64,000 bases of DNA from Paraburkholderia silviterrae (GCF_004353915.1 NZ_SMRP01000002.1:334574-398573), one strand, 5' to 3'; counted from the stretch's first letter, positions 1-9,620 are shown. The notes: generated by a model from the letters alone, not told the origin. Numbers and translations are program-made.

Positions 1-1038
1 CTCGGCGTGCCGCCGCAACGGGCGGAAACCGGCTACGGCTACATAGGCGCAGGCACCACGCTCGGCGCAAGCGGGGCACGCACCATCGAGCGCTTCGTCG
101 AAAAGCCCGATGCCGATGTCGCCGCCCGCTACGTCGCCTCGGGCGACTACTGGTGGAACAGCGGCATTTTCGTGGTGCGCGCCTCGGTGTGGCTCGCGGC
201 CATCGCGCGCTGCCGGCCCGCCATCGCGGCGCAGTGCGAGCTGGCTTTCGAACGGGCGTGCATCGACGCGGACGGCACCGTCCATCTCGACGCGGCGGCG
301 CTCGCCGCGTGTCCTTCCGATTCGATCGACTACGCGGTGATGGAGTCCGTGGGCGCCGACGCGCGTCTCGCAGGCGTGGTCGTGCCGCTCGTGGCGGGCT
401 GGTCGGACGTCGGCGCGTGGGATGCGGTCTGGCAGGTCTCCGAGAAGGACGCGAGCGGCAATGTCGCGCGCGGGCGCGTGCTGTTCGAAGACTCGAGCGA
501 AAGCTTCGCGCATTCGGATGGCCGGCTCGTCGCCTGCGTGGGCGTGCACAACGTGGTGGTGGTGGAGACGGCCGATGCCGTGCTGGTCGTGGCCAAGGAC
601 CGGGTGCAGAGTGTCAAGGCGATCGTCGGCAAGCTCAAGGCGCAGCACGGCGAGGAGGCGCAGCATCATCGCCGCGTCGAGCGGCCGTGGGGCTGCTACG
701 ACTCGGTCGATCGCGGGGAGCGCTTCCAGGTCAAGCGCATTGTCGTGAAGCCGGGCGGGCAGCTCTCGTTGCAGATGCATCATCATCGCGCCGAGCACTG
801 GGTGGTCGTGCGCGGCACGGCGCGCGTCACGCGCGGCGACGAGGTGTTCCTGATCTCTGAGAACGAATCCACTTACATTCCGCTCGGCGTGAAGCACCGG
901 CTCGAAAATCCGGGCAAGACGCCGCTCGAGATCATCGAGGTGCAGTCGGGCTGCTATCTCGGCGAGGACGACATCGTGCGCTTCGACGATCAGTACGGAC
1001 GTGCGGGAGAGCACGCTGGCACCACCGCGCCGCGTTGA
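1..1038 (+). CDS. manC: Mannose-1-phosphate guanylyltransferase / mannose-6-phosphate isomerase, C-terminal part
   Basis: This is a bifunctional enzyme of GDP-mannose synthesis that supplies sugar nucleotide for exopolysaccharide. The gene is cut by the left window edge and is open from base 1, so only the last 345 residues are seen. The first visible residues (GVPPQRAETGYGYI) match the conserved TRPETGYGYI segment of the nucleotidyltransferase domain, followed by VEKPD and WNSGIF. The cupin isomerase domain follows from about residue 220, with RPWG and the metal-binding stretch MHHHRAEHW. The fusion of both domains is usual for the ManC/AlgA/CpsB family. The true start lies outside the window. 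Confidence 0.93.
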   Translation, partial: LGVPPQRAETGYGYIGAGTTLGASGARTIERFVEKPDADVAARYVASGDYWWNSGIFVVRASVWLAAIARCRPAIAAQCELAFERACIDADGTVHLDAAALAACPSDSIDYAVMESVGADARLAGVVVPLVAGWSDVGAWDAVWQVSEKDASGNVARGRVLFEDSSESFAHSDGRLVACVGVHNVVVVETADAVLVVAKDRVQSVKAIVGKLKAQHGEEAQHHRRVERPWGCYDSVDRGERFQVKRIVVKPGGQLSLQMHHHRAEHWVVVRGTARVTRGDEVFLISENESTYIPLGVKHRLENPGKTPLEIIEVQSGCYLGEDDIVRFDDQYGRAGEHAGTTAPR

Positions 1039-1385
1039 GGCAAATTGCCGGGGCAGCACTGCATATGCACGGGAGGACGCCGCGCCATCATCGTCATGCC
1101 GATGATGGCGCGGCGGCATGACAAAACGGTAAGTGGACGATTCATACAGACTGCTTACGAATCGACAACGAAAGACTGTAAATCACAAAATTCGGGAAAA
1201 CGAAGGGCCGATCGGGGAAAGGCTCGTACGAACTGGGCGTTTGTCGCGCGATTTTTGCGTCAGGAGATATCCTGGCTGGCGGATTATGCAATTCGCATGG
1301 CAACGTATGACTAAGTTCGACGAAGCACGAGGCCCGCGCTGCAACCGTCAAACAGGGCGATTACGCCGCATCGGGGGGAGGGGTC
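1039..1385. other. Intergenic region between manC and the GntR regulator
   Basis: This 347-bp stretch holds the hairpin at 1079-1114 and then AT-richer DNA (about 1130-1320) that probably contains the promoter of the regulator gene at 1386. The small ORFs here have no ribosome-binding site or recognisable protein pattern. A run of G and A (about 1374-1383) just before the ATG at 1386 serves as ribosome-binding site. Confidence 0.5.
1079..1114 (+). terminator. Strong hairpin after manC, possible terminator
   Basis: A perfect 15-bp inverted repeat (arms 1079-1093 and 1100-1114) with a 6-nt loop begins 40 bases after the manC stop. There is no U-run after the stem, so it may act with Rho, stabilise the mRNA end, or bind a protein, rather than work as a simple intrinsic terminator. 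Confidence 0.45.
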
Positions 1386-2105
1386 ATGGAACTCGGGAAT
1401 AAGGAACGCTCACTCGTGAGCAAGGTCATGGATGGCCTGATTTCGGGCATCGTCGAGGAACGTTACGGCGCGATTCTGCCGCCGCAGGACGTCCTGTCCA
1501 AGGAGTTCGACGTGAGCCGCACGGTCATGCGCGAAGCGCTGTCCATGTTGCTCGCGCGTCACATGCTCGACGTGCGGCCCAAGATCGGCACGCGCATCAG
1601 GCCCATGCGCGACTGGCGCATGATCGACGAAGACGTGGTGAGCTGGCGCTTTCGCGCGAAGCCGGACAAGACCTTCCTGCGCGACGTGATCGAGTTCCGT
1701 GCGCTGATCGAGCCTGCCGCGTGCGCGCTCGCAGCGGAGCGCGCGAGCGCGGCCGACCTTGCGGGCATGCGCGACGCCTTCGAGGCGCTGCGCCAGACGA
1801 GTCCCGGCGACGCCGGCTGCGAAGCGGCCGACACGCTCTTGCACACGCGCATTCTCGCGGCGAGCGGCAATCAGTTCTATCAGCAGATGGCGGCGATCAT
1901 TCGCGGCGCGCTCACGCTCGTCAATCCCATTCTGAGCCAGCGCGAGGACGGCTGGCTCAATGTCGTCAACGCGCACGGCACCGTGGTCGACGCGATTGAG
2001 CGGCGCGCGCCCGAGGAAGCACGCGCGGCCGCGTCGGCGATGATCGCCCTCACCGCCGACGAACTCCACCGCTCACTCGCGTCCGAGGCTGTCGAGCCGC
2101 GCTAG
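1386..2105 (+). CDS. FadR-type GntR transcriptional regulator (FCD domain)
   Basis: This 239-residue protein is a DNA-binding repressor or activator. It has an N-terminal winged helix (about residues 8-75, with LSKEFDVSRTVMREAL as the recognition region) and an all-helical FCD ligand-binding domain (about 95-225, with EFRALIEPAACALAAERA). FCD regulators usually bind an organic acid or sugar acid and control a nearby catabolic gene. The oxidoreductase gene 210 bp downstream on the same strand is the obvious candidate target, but no operator was identified. The ATG at 1386 follows a purine-rich stretch. Confidence 0.9.
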   Translation: MELGNKERSLVSKVMDGLISGIVEERYGAILPPQDVLSKEFDVSRTVMREALSMLLARHMLDVRPKIGTRIRPMRDWRMIDEDVVSWRFRAKPDKTFLRDVIEFRALIEPAACALAAERASAADLAGMRDAFEALRQTSPGDAGCEAADTLLHTRILAASGNQFYQQMAAIIRGALTLVNPILSQREDGWLNVVNAHGTVVDAIERRAPEEARAAASAMIALTADELHRSLASEAVEPR

Positions 2106-2315
2106 CGCGCCTTGTCCGTTTCCTGCACGCGCCGCCCGTTGTTTGATTCCGGGCGCGCGCTGCCTTGCCTGCCTGGTTGCCTGTGAAGTTGCCTGCGCGC
2201 GTGCGAGCCAGTATCGTGCGAGTCTTTGCCTCGTCGCGCCCAGCGCGCTGATGAGGCGGATGACGCAACACGCTGACGCGCACAGCGTTCGGCGATCGGC
2301 AATACGAGGCAAGGC

Positions 2316-3317
2316 ATGAGCGACTCAGTCAATAGCAGCGGGACCAATCCCGAGACGATACGTTGGGGCATCGTGGGTGCGGGCCGCATCGCACGGCGCT
2401 TCGCGCAGGGCGTGGCGCACGTGCCAGGCGCGCGCGTGAGCGCGGTGTGGTCGCGCCGCGCGGCGCCGGCGCAGGCGCTTGCTCAAGAGTTCGGCGCCGC
2501 CGCGTGCCCGAGCTTCGAGGCGATGCTCGCGAGCGGCATCGACGCCGTCTATATCGCGACGATGCAGGACAGCCACGCACACTACGCGATCGCCGCGCTG
2601 GAAGCGGGCTTGCCCGTGCTCTGCGAAAAACCGGCGACGGTGAATGCCGCGCAACTCGAGCGCGTGCTCGACGCCGCGCACGGCGCGCAGCGCCTCTTCA
2701 TGGAGGCGATGAAACCGCCGTTCTATCCGCTCTATCGCGCCTTGCGCGCGCATCTGCAAGCCGATCCCATCGGCCCGGTGGGTCTCGTGCGCGCGGGCTG
2801 CTCGGTCGCCAACGTTGCCGCCGATCATCCGTCGTTCTCGTTCGAGCATGCGGGCGGAGCGCTGCTCGACATTGGCGTGTACGAGATGTTTCTGGCCGTT
2901 GACTGGTTAGGCGCGCCGCGCGAGGTGCAGACCATCGGACGCCTCGGCGCGACCGGCGTGGATACGTTTGCAAGCCTCAATTGCCAGCACGAAAACGGTA
3001 TCGCGCAGCTCTTTTGCGGGCTCGACCTGCATGGCTTCGGCGACGCGCTGCTGGCGGGGCCGCTCGGCAACGTGACGATCCATGCGAACTGGTGGAACCC
3101 GGTGCGCGCGACGATCCGCTATGTCGACGGACGCACGGTCGAGCTCGACGAGCCCTTCGATGGCGGCGGCCTGAACTACGAGACCGCGCACTTTTGCGAG
3201 TTGCTGCGCGCTGGGGCGCTTGAGAGCCCGGTCATGCCGCACGAAACCTCGCGGCGCATGATTGCGATGGCCGACGCCGCGCGCGCGGCGCTCGGCTTGC
3301 GTTTTGACTGCGAGTGA
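2316..3317 (+). CDS. Gfo/Idh/MocA family NAD(P)-dependent oxidoreductase
   Basis: This 333-residue protein is probably a cytosolic sugar or inositol-type dehydrogenase. The Rossmann fold begins at about residue 12 with GIVGAGRIARRF, and the family motif CEKPATVN is near residue 105. The C-terminal half is the usual alpha/beta substrate domain (AGGALLDIGVYEM). Length is typical. The substrate cannot be read from the sequence. It follows the GntR-type gene, suggesting a small sugar-related unit. The ATG at 2316 was chosen because the Rossmann motif starts soon after it. Confidence 0.88.
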   Translation: MSDSVNSSGTNPETIRWGIVGAGRIARRFAQGVAHVPGARVSAVWSRRAAPAQALAQEFGAAACPSFEAMLASGIDAVYIATMQDSHAHYAIAALEAGLPVLCEKPATVNAAQLERVLDAAHGAQRLFMEAMKPPFYPLYRALRAHLQADPIGPVGLVRAGCSVANVAADHPSFSFEHAGGALLDIGVYEMFLAVDWLGAPREVQTIGRLGATGVDTFASLNCQHENGIAQLFCGLDLHGFGDALLAGPLGNVTIHANWWNPVRATIRYVDGRTVELDEPFDGGGLNYETAHFCELLRAGALESPVMPHETSRRMIAMADAARAALGLRFDCE

Positions 3318-3407
3318 AGGGGAAGAGGCGCGGCCCCGCGCGGCGAGGCTTGGGGTCGCTTTGCCGCTCGGGCGCGCCAGGCGGCGCCCAGCGGCAATGG
3401 ATGGCGC

Positions 3408-4067
3408 TCAATGCCGTGAGGGCAGGGCGAGGCGCTTTTCGTACCAGTGCTGGATCCACTCGAGCACCTGGCAGAGCACCCAGTACACGGCGGCTGCCGC
3501 GAGATAGAGCGGCAGCGGCTGATACGTCGAAGCGATGATCTCCTGGGCGCTGCGCAGCAGCTCGGTCACGGTGATGACCGAGACGAGCGAGGTGTCCTTG
3601 ATGAGGCTGATGAGACTGTTCGAGAGGCTCGGCACCGCAATGCGCAGCGCCTGCGGCGCGATCACGTAGCGCAGTGTCTGGCGCCGCGAGAGGCCGAGAC
3701 TATACGCTGCCAGCCACTGGCCGCGGTGAATGCCGAGAATCGCGCCGCGCATGCTCTCGGAGAGATAGGCCGCCACGTTCGCTGAGAGCGCGATCACGCC
3801 GGCGGGCGTAGGGTCCAGCGAGATGCCGATGCTCGGCAATCCGTAGTAAATCACGAAGATCTGCACGAGCAGCGGCGTGCCGCGCATGAGGCTCACGTAC
3901 ACGCGCGCGATGAACACGAGCGCGCGATTCGTGCTGATGCCCATGAGCGCGAGCACGGCGCCGCCGATCAGCCCGAAGATCATCGACAGGACTGCGAACT
4001 TGATCGTCAGCACCGCGCCCTGCGCGAGCACCGGCAGCGACTGGATGATGAGCGTAGAGATGGGCAT
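3408..4067 (-). CDS. Polar amino-acid ABC transporter permease
   Basis: This inner-membrane permease of the HisM/GlnP family (219 residues from the ATG at 4067) would move the amino acid delivered by the binding protein encoded just upstream at 4275-5072. Several hydrophobic helices and the cytoplasmic EAA-like loop (YSLGLSRRQTLRYVIAPQAL) are visible. A longer reading to 4124 exists, but it begins inside the terminator at 4105-4140, so the internal ATG at 4067 is preferred even though it has no clear Shine-Dalgarno sequence. No ATP-binding gene lies beside it; the downstream neighbour is convergent. Confidence 0.88.
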   Translation of the reverse strand: MPISTLIIQSLPVLAQGAVLTIKFAVLSMIFGLIGGAVLALMGISTNRALVFIARVYVSLMRGTPLLVQIFVIYYGLPSIGISLDPTPAGVIALSANVAAYLSESMRGAILGIHRGQWLAAYSLGLSRRQTLRYVIAPQALRIAVPSLSNSLISLIKDTSLVSVITVTELLRSAQEIIASTYQPLPLYLAAAAVYWVLCQVLEWIQHWYEKRLALPSRH

Positions 4068-4104
4068 GGGAGGACGCGGGTGAGAAGCGCTCGCGGTGCG
4101 AGCC

Positions 4105-4140
4105 GTAAAAACAAGGGGCGGCATCCTGCGATACCGCCCC
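4105..4140 (-). terminator. Terminator or attenuator between binding-protein and permease genes
   Basis: Read on the minus strand, GGGGCGG (4134-4140) pairs with CCGCCCC (4115-4121) and is followed by a U-rich run. It lies between the binding-protein stop and the permease start. Such partial terminators are common in ABC operons and lower permease expression relative to the binding protein. Confidence 0.65.
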
Positions 4141-4175
4141 GCGCCTGTTATGTCACGTGGCCGCCCTGATGCGCT

Positions 4176-4246
4176 GCGCGAGATGCGCCAGCGCGAGATG
4201 CGCCAGCGCGAGATGCGCCAGCGCGAGATGCGCCAGCGCGAACTGC
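4176..4246. repeat. Four perfect 15-bp tandem repeats plus a partial fifth
   Basis: The unit gcgcgagatgcgcca is repeated exactly at 4176, 4191, 4206 and 4221, and a degenerate fifth copy starts at 4236. It sits in the spacer between the binding-protein stop (4275) and the attenuator (4105-4140). The unit length is a multiple of three, but no gene covers it. Confidence 0.9.
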
Positions 4247-4274
4247 ACGGGAGTGGCCAGCGTGAGTTGCATCG

Positions 4275-5072
4275 TTACTTCGTGATCGGCTTGGTCACGT
4301 CGATGCCGAACCACTTGTCCGAGATCTTCGTGAAGGTGCCGTCGGCTTCGAGTTGCGTCATGGCGTCGTCGATGGCCTTGGCGAACTTCGGATTACCCTT
4401 CTTGAACGGAATGGCCGACGGGTTGCCGTCGCCGACGATCGAGCCCGTACGCAGCGGCAGCTGCGAGTTCTTCAGCAGGTAGGCGAGCATCAGGCGGTCG
4501 TTGAGCGCCGCGTCCAGACGCCCGGCCGCGAGGTCGCGCAGGTATTCGGGCGCACCGGGATAGGTCTTCACGTCGATGCCCGGCACCGACTTGGCCATGT
4601 CCATGTAGTTGGTGCCCAGACCCACGCCGAGCTTCTTGCCCTTCAGTTCGTCGAGCGACTTGAACTGGCGCGTGTCGTCCTTGCGCTGGATGAGCTGCGC
4701 GGCCGAGTACGTGTAAGCCGGCGAGAAGTCGAGCACGGCCTTGCGCTGGTCGGTGACGCCCACCTGGTTGACGATCACGTCGAACTTGCCCGCCTGCAGA
4801 CCGGCGATGATGCCGCTCCATTCGGTCGTGACGAATTCGGGCTTCAGGCCCATCTTCGCCGCCACGGCCTTCGCGATGTCGACGTCGTAGCCCACCAGAT
4901 CGCCGTTGGGCGCCTTCGAGTTGAACGGCGGGAACGTGCCTTCGAGACCGATGCGCAGCGTGCCGCGCGCCTTCGCCTGGTCGAGCAGGTCTTCGGCGTG
5001 GGCGCTCGCTGCAACGAACGATGCGCCCACGAGTGCGAGCGCAAGGAGTTTTTTCAGCAAGGCGACTTTCAT
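4275..5072 (-). CDS. Polar amino-acid ABC transporter periplasmic binding protein
   Basis: This 265-residue protein is a family 3 solute-binding protein exported by a Sec signal peptide (MKVALLKKLLALALVG ending near AHA, about residue 23). The mature domain opens with TLRIGLEGTFPPFN and contains LVGYDVDIAKAVA, both typical of arginine/cystine/glutamine-type receptors. The start at 5072 has a good Shine-Dalgarno sequence (AGAGGA); the longer reading to 5237 has none and would bury the signal peptide. It forms a unit with the permease at 3408-4067. Confidence 0.92.
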   Translation of the reverse strand: MKVALLKKLLALALVGASFVAASAHAEDLLDQAKARGTLRIGLEGTFPPFNSKAPNGDLVGYDVDIAKAVAAKMGLKPEFVTTEWSGIIAGLQAGKFDVIVNQVGVTDQRKAVLDFSPAYTYSAAQLIQRKDDTRQFKSLDELKGKKLGVGLGTNYMDMAKSVPGIDVKTYPGAPEYLRDLAAGRLDAALNDRLMLAYLLKNSQLPLRTGSIVGDGNPSAIPFKKGNPKFAKAIDDAMTQLEADGTFTKISDKWFGIDVTKPITK

Positions 5073-5196
5073 TGTTTTCCTCTTGTTTTGCTGCGGTTTT
5101 GCGGCAAGCCCGGGATGCCCCTGGGGGTTCCAGAGCGTGCCTGCAACAGGGCCGGCGGCGTCTGCGATGCGCCGCACATGGCCTGAAACTATAGCT

Positions 5197-6231
5197 TCAC
5201 GCGCGGCCCGAAGCCAGCGCCCGCGCACATTCTGCAACGAGCGCGGGGCCGCGGTAGATGAAGCCGGTGTAGAGCTGCACGAGCGAGGCGCCCGCGGCGA
5301 TCTTCGCGCGCGCGTCTTCGCCCGAGAAGATGCCGCCCACGCCGATGATCGGCACCTGCTCGCCGAGTTCGGCGCGCAGCTTGCGGATCACCTCGTTCGA
5401 GGCATCGAACACCGGGCGGCCCGAGAGGCCGCCAGTTTCGTTCGCGTTGGGCAGACCCTCGACCGCGGCGCGCGAGAGCGTCGTATTGGTCGCGATCACG
5501 CCTTCGATCTTGTGGCGCAGGAGCGTGTCGGCGATCTCCTTGACCTGCTCGTCGTCGAGATCCGGCGCGATCTTCAGCGCGAGCGGCACGAGCTTGCCGT
5601 GCAGGTCTGCCAGACGCTGCTGCTTGTCCTTGAGCGCGGCGAGCAGGGCGTCGAGCTCGCCCCCGCCTTGCAACTGGCGCAAGTTCTTCGTGTTCGGCGA
5701 GGAGATGTTGATCGTCACGTAGCTCGCGAACGGATAGACGCGCTCGAGACAGAACAGGTAGTCGTCGGCGGCGCGCTCGATCGGCGTGTCGGCGTTCTTG
5801 CCGATGTTCAGGCCGAGGATGCCGCGGTAGCGCGCGGCCTGCACGTTCTTCACGAACTGCTCGACGCCCTGGTTGTTGAACCCCATCCGGTTGATGATGC
5901 CGCCGGCCTCGGGCAGGCGGAAAATGCGCGGCCGCGGGTTGCCCGGCTGCGGACGCGGCGTGACCGTGCCCACTTCGATGAAGCCGAAGCCCAGTGCGGC
6001 AAATCCGTCGATGGCGGCGCCTTCCTTGTCCAGACCCGCGGCGAGGCCCACCGGATTGCGGAACGTGAGGCCCATGACGGTGCGCGGCGAGTCGGGCACG
6101 CGCGGCGCGAGGAGGCCCGCCATGCCCGTGCGGCCCGCGGCGCCGATCATGCGCAGGGAGAGGTGGTGGGCGTCTTCGGCGTCCATGCGAAAGAGCCGGT
6201 CGCGGACGAGCGGATAAAGGGTACTGAACAC
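5197..6231 (-). CDS. pyrD: Dihydroorotate dehydrogenase (quinone), class 2
   Basis: PyrD oxidises dihydroorotate to orotate in pyrimidine synthesis and passes electrons to membrane quinone. The 344-residue protein has the N-terminal membrane-associating helices of class 2 enzymes ([23 protein letters not shown]), the FMN-barrel motifs [13 protein letters not shown] and [12 protein letters not shown], and the C-terminal [11 protein letters not shown]. Length and start match the family. It is the last gene of the leftward cluster NUDIX-aat-bpt-pyrD. Confidence 0.97.
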   Translation of the reverse strand: MFSTLYPLVRDRLFRMDAEDAHHLSLRMIGAAGRTGMAGLLAPRVPDSPRTVMGLTFRNPVGLAAGLDKEGAAIDGFAALGFGFIEVGTVTPRPQPGNPRPRIFRLPEAGGIINRMGFNNQGVEQFVKNVQAARYRGILGLNIGKNADTPIERAADDYLFCLERVYPFASYVTINISSPNTKNLRQLQGGGELDALLAALKDKQQRLADLHGKLVPLALKIAPDLDDEQVKEIADTLLRHKIEGVIATNTTLSRAAVEGLPNANETGGLSGRPVFDASNEVIRKLRAELGEQVPIIGVGGIFSGEDARAKIAAGASLVQLYTGFIYRGPALVAECARALASGRA

Positions 6232-6372
6232 GGGAGAAAGGCGCGGGCGCCGGAAAATGAGAACCCGCTATTTTAGCGACAAAGTTCGCGACACAGGCGG
6301 GGCGCCAGGTGTGCGCGCATGGGAAGGCTGCCGTGACTCAGCTCGTGGGGCTGCGGCGAGAGGTGCGCCGGA

Positions 6373-7152
6373 CTAGCTTTCGGAGTCGGCGGCGGCGGGG
6401 CCGAGGGCACGCCAGACGCCGTCGAACAGGCCTTCGAGCGGTTGAAAGCGCGCCTTGTAGGCCATTTTCGGGCTTTCGCGAATCCAGTAGCCGAGATAGA
6501 CGTAAGGCAGTTGCAGACTGCGCGCCTGCTCGATCTGCCAGAGGATGTTGTAGGTGCCGTAGCTCGTGTGCGGCGTGTCGGGTTCGAAGAAGGTGTAGAC
6601 CGAGGAGAGCCCGTCGCCGAGGATGTCGATCATGCTCACCATGCGCAGCGTGCCCGGCTCGTCGGGGCGCTGCGGATCCGGCTCGCGAAATTCCACGAGA
6701 CGCGAATTGATCCGGCTTTGCAGCAGGAACTGCTCGTACTGGTCGCGGCTGTCGCGGTCCATGCCGCCGCCCGCGTGCCGCGCCGACTGGTAGCGCATAT
6801 AGAGCGCGTAATGCGCCTCGTCGTAATGGAGCGGCGCGACCGTCGCCAGGAGCGCGCCGTGGTGCTTCCAGGCGCGGCGCTGGGTGCGGTTCGGCGTGAA
6901 GCGCTCGACCGGCACGCGCACCGGCACGCAGGCGCGGCAGCCGTCGCAGTAGGGGCGGTAGGTGAACACGCCCGAGCGGCGGAAGCCCGCCTTCACGAGA
7001 TCGGTGTAGACGTCGGAGTTGATGAGATGGCTGGGCGTCGCCACTTGCGAGCGCGCGATGCGCCCCTCCAGATAGCTGCAGGGATAGGGCGCCGTTGCAT
7101 AGAATTGCAGCGCGGAAAGCGGTGAAAGCGGCAGCTCGTTTGGATGCGTCAC
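6373..7152 (-). CDS. bpt: Aspartate/glutamate leucyltransferase (Bpt)
   Basis: Bpt transfers leucine from Leu-tRNA to proteins beginning with Asp or Glu and marks them for ClpS/ClpAP degradation (bacterial N-end rule). The protein shows the conserved CSYL near its start, the cysteine cluster [14 protein letters not shown] and the C-terminal [17 protein letters not shown] block. Family members usually begin [12 protein letters not shown], and here the same segment begins with Val encoded by GTG at 7152, which I take as the start (259 residues). The frame stays open to an ATG at 7236 without a convincing ribosome-binding site. It lies between aat and pyrD. Confidence 0.94.
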   Translation of the reverse strand: MTHPNELPLSPLSALQFYATAPYPCSYLEGRIARSQVATPSHLINSDVYTDLVKAGFRRSGVFTYRPYCDGCRACVPVRVPVERFTPNRTQRRAWKHHGALLATVAPLHYDEAHYALYMRYQSARHAGGGMDRDSRDQYEQFLLQSRINSRLVEFREPDPQRPDEPGTLRMVSMIDILGDGLSSVYTFFEPDTPHTSYGTYNILWQIEQARSLQLPYVYLGYWIRESPKMAYKARFQPLEGLFDGVWRALGPAAADSES

Positions 7153-7334
7153 GTTGGCAGCTCTCGCAGGCAGTTCGGATCGTCGCGCAGCGCCGCCCAT
7201 GGTGGATTTGGCGGATGCGACGTTTTCTCCTTGCATACTAACATCGACGCCAGGCGTGTATCCACCGAATTGCGCGCCGCCCAGCGGGTGCCGCAGTGGG
7301 CGCTGCAGGGGTCACAAATTAGCGCGGGGGCGGC

Positions 7335-8099
7335 TCAAAGCGTCGTGACGGGGCTGTTGTCGGCGTGGCTCTGGCCGATCCAGTCGGCGAGCACCTGCTT
7401 GTCGAAGCGCCAGCCGATCGCATGCGCGCCTACCGTCGCGCGCACATGCGCGATGAACGCCTTGCGCGCGATCTCGCGTCCGCCGAGCGAGGCCAGATGC
7501 GCGGTGTTCTGCTGGCAGTCGATCAGCTCGACGCCGTTGCGGCGCAGATGCGCGACGAGCGCGGCGAGCGCGATTTTCGAGGCGTCGGTGACGGAGGCGA
7601 ACATCGACTCGCCAAAAAACATCTTGCCGATCGAGACGCCGTAGAGACCGCCCACGCGCTGGCCGTCGAGCCAGGTTTCGATGCTGTGCGCGTCGCCGAT
7701 GCGATGCAGGGTCGAATAGGCGTCGATCACGTCGGCGGTGATCCAGGTGCCGCGCTGGCCGTGGCGCGGCGCGTTTGCGCAGGCGCGCATCACGGCGGCG
7801 AAATCGGTGTCGACGCGGATTTCCCAGGCGGGGTCGCGCAATACGCGCTTGAGCGTCTTCCTGAGCGAGGGCGAGACCTTGAACTCGTCGGGACGCAGGA
7901 TCATGCGCGGATCGGGACTCCACCAGAGCACGGGCTGGCCGTCCGAATACCACGGAAAAATGCCGTGCCGATAGGCGTCGACGAGGCGCGAGGGCAGCAG
8001 GTCGGCGCTTGCGGCAAGCAGGCCCGGCGCGCCGCTCGACGCGCCAAGGGCGCGCTCGACGGGCGGGAACGGGGCGTCGGGCGAAAGCCAGGGCACCAT
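7335..8099 (-). CDS. aat: Leucyl/phenylalanyl-tRNA-protein transferase
   Basis: Aat adds Leu or Phe to the N terminus of proteins starting with Arg or Lys, the second entry branch of the N-end rule. The 254-residue sequence contains [60 protein letters not shown] and the late block [16 protein letters not shown], all characteristic. It stands 183 bp upstream of bpt on the same strand, so both arms of the pathway are probably co-transcribed. Confidence 0.97.
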   Translation of the reverse strand: MVPWLSPDAPFPPVERALGASSGAPGLLAASADLLPSRLVDAYRHGIFPWYSDGQPVLWWSPDPRMILRPDEFKVSPSLRKTLKRVLRDPAWEIRVDTDFAAVMRACANAPRHGQRGTWITADVIDAYSTLHRIGDAHSIETWLDGQRVGGLYGVSIGKMFFGESMFASVTDASKIALAALVAHLRRNGVELIDCQQNTAHLASLGGREIARKAFIAHVRATVGAHAIGWRFDKQVLADWIGQSHADNSPVTTL

Positions 8100-8112
8100 C
8101 GCCGGAAGCGGA

Positions 8113-8658
8113 TCAGCCGTCGCGCAGGGAGCGCAGCACGTCGCCCGTGTGCAGGCCGTAGCTACCCGACTGGCGGTCGGCGAAGAAGCAGCGCAGGGTT
8201 TGGCCGACGGTGGGGAACGCGATGTCGTCCCACGGAATTTCGTGCTCCTCGAACAGGCGCACTTCGAGGCTCTCTTCGCCGGCTTCGATATCGAGGTCGA
8301 GCAGACGCGCGAGATAGAACAGATGCACCTGATGCACGCGTGGCACGTTCAGCAGCGAAAAGAGGTTTTGCACCTCGACGCGCGCGCCGGCTTCCTCGAG
8401 CGTCTCGCGCGCGGCGGCCTCCGAAGTCGTCTCGCCCATCTCCATGAAGCCCGCAGGCAGCGTCCAGTAGCCGTAGCGCGGCTCGATCGCGCGGCGGCAC
8501 AGCAGCACCTTGTCTTCCCAAACGGGAACGGTGCCGACCACGTTGCGCGGATTCTGGTAGTGGATGGTGCCGCAGTGCGAGCAGACGTAGCGTTCGCGAT
8601 TGTCGCCGGGCGGGACGAGCAGGCTGACCGCCTGACCGCAAGTCGAGCAGAATTTCAT
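8113..8658 (-). CDS. NUDIX hydrolase with N-terminal zinc ribbon
   Basis: This 181-residue protein carries a zinc ribbon (CSTCG at residues 4-8 and CSHCG near 27) followed by a Nudix domain with the box [22 protein letters not shown], which fits GX5EX7REUXEEXGU. It probably hydrolyses a nucleoside diphosphate derivative; zinc-ribbon members often act on NADH or similar substrates, but the substrate is not readable here. The ATG at 8658 is preferred over an in-frame GTG two codons upstream. It is the first gene of the leftward aat-bpt-pyrD cluster, 13 bp before aat. Confidence 0.9.
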   Translation of the reverse strand: MKFCSTCGQAVSLLVPPGDNRERYVCSHCGTIHYQNPRNVVGTVPVWEDKVLLCRRAIEPRYGYWTLPAGFMEMGETTSEAAARETLEEAGARVEVQNLFSLLNVPRVHQVHLFYLARLLDLDIEAGEESLEVRLFEEHEIPWDDIAFPTVGQTLRCFFADRQSGSYGLHTGDVLRSLRDG

Positions 8659-8795
8659 GGGCACGATAGGGGGATGGGTGATGCGAGTGTATCACCGCAG
8701 GGCAGGGTGACGTGAACCGGCACAAATCCCCGGTATAGGGACGGTGTGCCCGCCGTTCACCGCGCTGTACGCCGCAAGATTCGCCGACGCCGGAA

Positions 8796-8833
8796 AACAA
8801 AAAAGGGTTACACACCGATGCGTTGTAACCCTT
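8796..8833 (-). terminator. Intrinsic terminator of the small exported-protein gene
   Basis: On the minus strand a 9-bp perfect stem (8825-8833 with 8803-8811) is followed by a U-run from the A tract at 8799-8804. It lies downstream of the gene at 8905-9186 and of the tRNA remnant. Confidence 0.8.
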
Positions 8834-8855
8834 GATTGCGCTGACTCTGGATGCC

Positions 8856-8886
<31 letters not shown>

Positions 8887-8904
8887 TCCGGGTGCTGAGC
8901 CTGA

Positions 8905-9186
8905 TCAGCACTCGCCTTTTTTGGCGTGTCCGGGCGGGCAGTGCCAGCCCTTGTCGTGATGGTGGTGCCTTTCCCAGTCGTCGCGGTCCCAGTAGCGACG
9001 ACCGTCCCAATACCGGTCGCCGTGCCAACCCGGCGCGATGACGATGGCGGCGGGCGGCGGGGGCGGCGCGACTATGACAGGGGTACCCACGTTGATGCCG
9101 ACATTGACATCGGTCGCGTGTGCGACGCTGGTGAGGCTGATGGCTACGGCGGCGAGCGCCAACGGTGCGAGTGCGTATTTCTTCAT
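8905..9186 (-). CDS. Small exported Pro- and His-rich protein
   Basis: This 93-residue protein begins MKKYALAPLALAAVAISLTSVAHA, a clear Sec signal peptide, followed by a short glycine/valine segment, a run of prolines (about residues 42-46) and a Trp/Arg/His-rich tail containing YWDGRRYWDRDDW and HHHHDKGWHCPPGH. Similar small exported proteins occur in Burkholderiales, but no function is known to me; the His/Cys tail could bind metal. The ATG at 9186 places the signal peptide at the N terminus; a longer frame to 9267 runs into the tRNA terminator. It is flanked by tRNA-fMet sequence on both sides. Confidence 0.8.
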   Translation of the reverse strand: MKKYALAPLALAAVAISLTSVAHATDVNVGINVGTPVIVAPPPPPAAIVIAPGWHGDRYWDGRRYWDRDDWERHHHHDKGWHCPPGHAKKGEC

Positions 9187-9240
9187 GGAAAAGCCCCCAA
9201 AAATATGAACGCCTGCTCGAATCGAATTTCTCCGGACAAC

Positions 9241-9264
9241 AAAAAACCCGCTCGAAGGCGGGTT
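9241..9264 (-). terminator. Terminator of tRNA-fMet
   Basis: On the minus strand a 7-bp stem (9258-9264 with 9245-9251) is followed by a U-run from the A tract at 9241-9246. It lies about 50 bp after the tRNA 3' end. Confidence 0.8.
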
Positions 9265-9314
9265 CATTGGTACGACGGATTTTTACGGCTTTCGCCCAGA
9301 AACAGCCCTGAGCT

Positions 9315-9392
<78 letters not shown>

Positions 9393-9620
9393 TCCGTCAG
9401 AGAAAAAGATTATAGGGTAAATCCTGCGGCAGCGCAACAGGAATTTACGAATAGCCTTCTGGCCGATTGCACAAGCGTTGCGCAGTGCTCCGGCAAGGCT
9501 GCCTGCGGGGCGTCCGCACGGGGCGCCAGGCTAGAATCGGGGCTCGGTTGCCGCGGCGGGCATCGCGCGCCGCCGGGTCGTTTTTCTTCCTTGCCCCTGA
9601 CTCTGCCTCATCAACCCTCC

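Noticed and set aside
4176..4246. CRISPR-like array
   Set aside because: The units are directly adjacent with no spacers and only 15 bp long.
4353..5186. Long plus-strand frame of 277 codons opposite the ABC binding-protein gene
   Set aside because: It is Arg/His-rich with no start signal and mirrors the codon structure of the real minus-strand gene; high GC creates such frames.
5873..6276. Plus-strand frames across pyrD
   Set aside because: These are antisense to an unmistakable pyrD gene and lack start signals.
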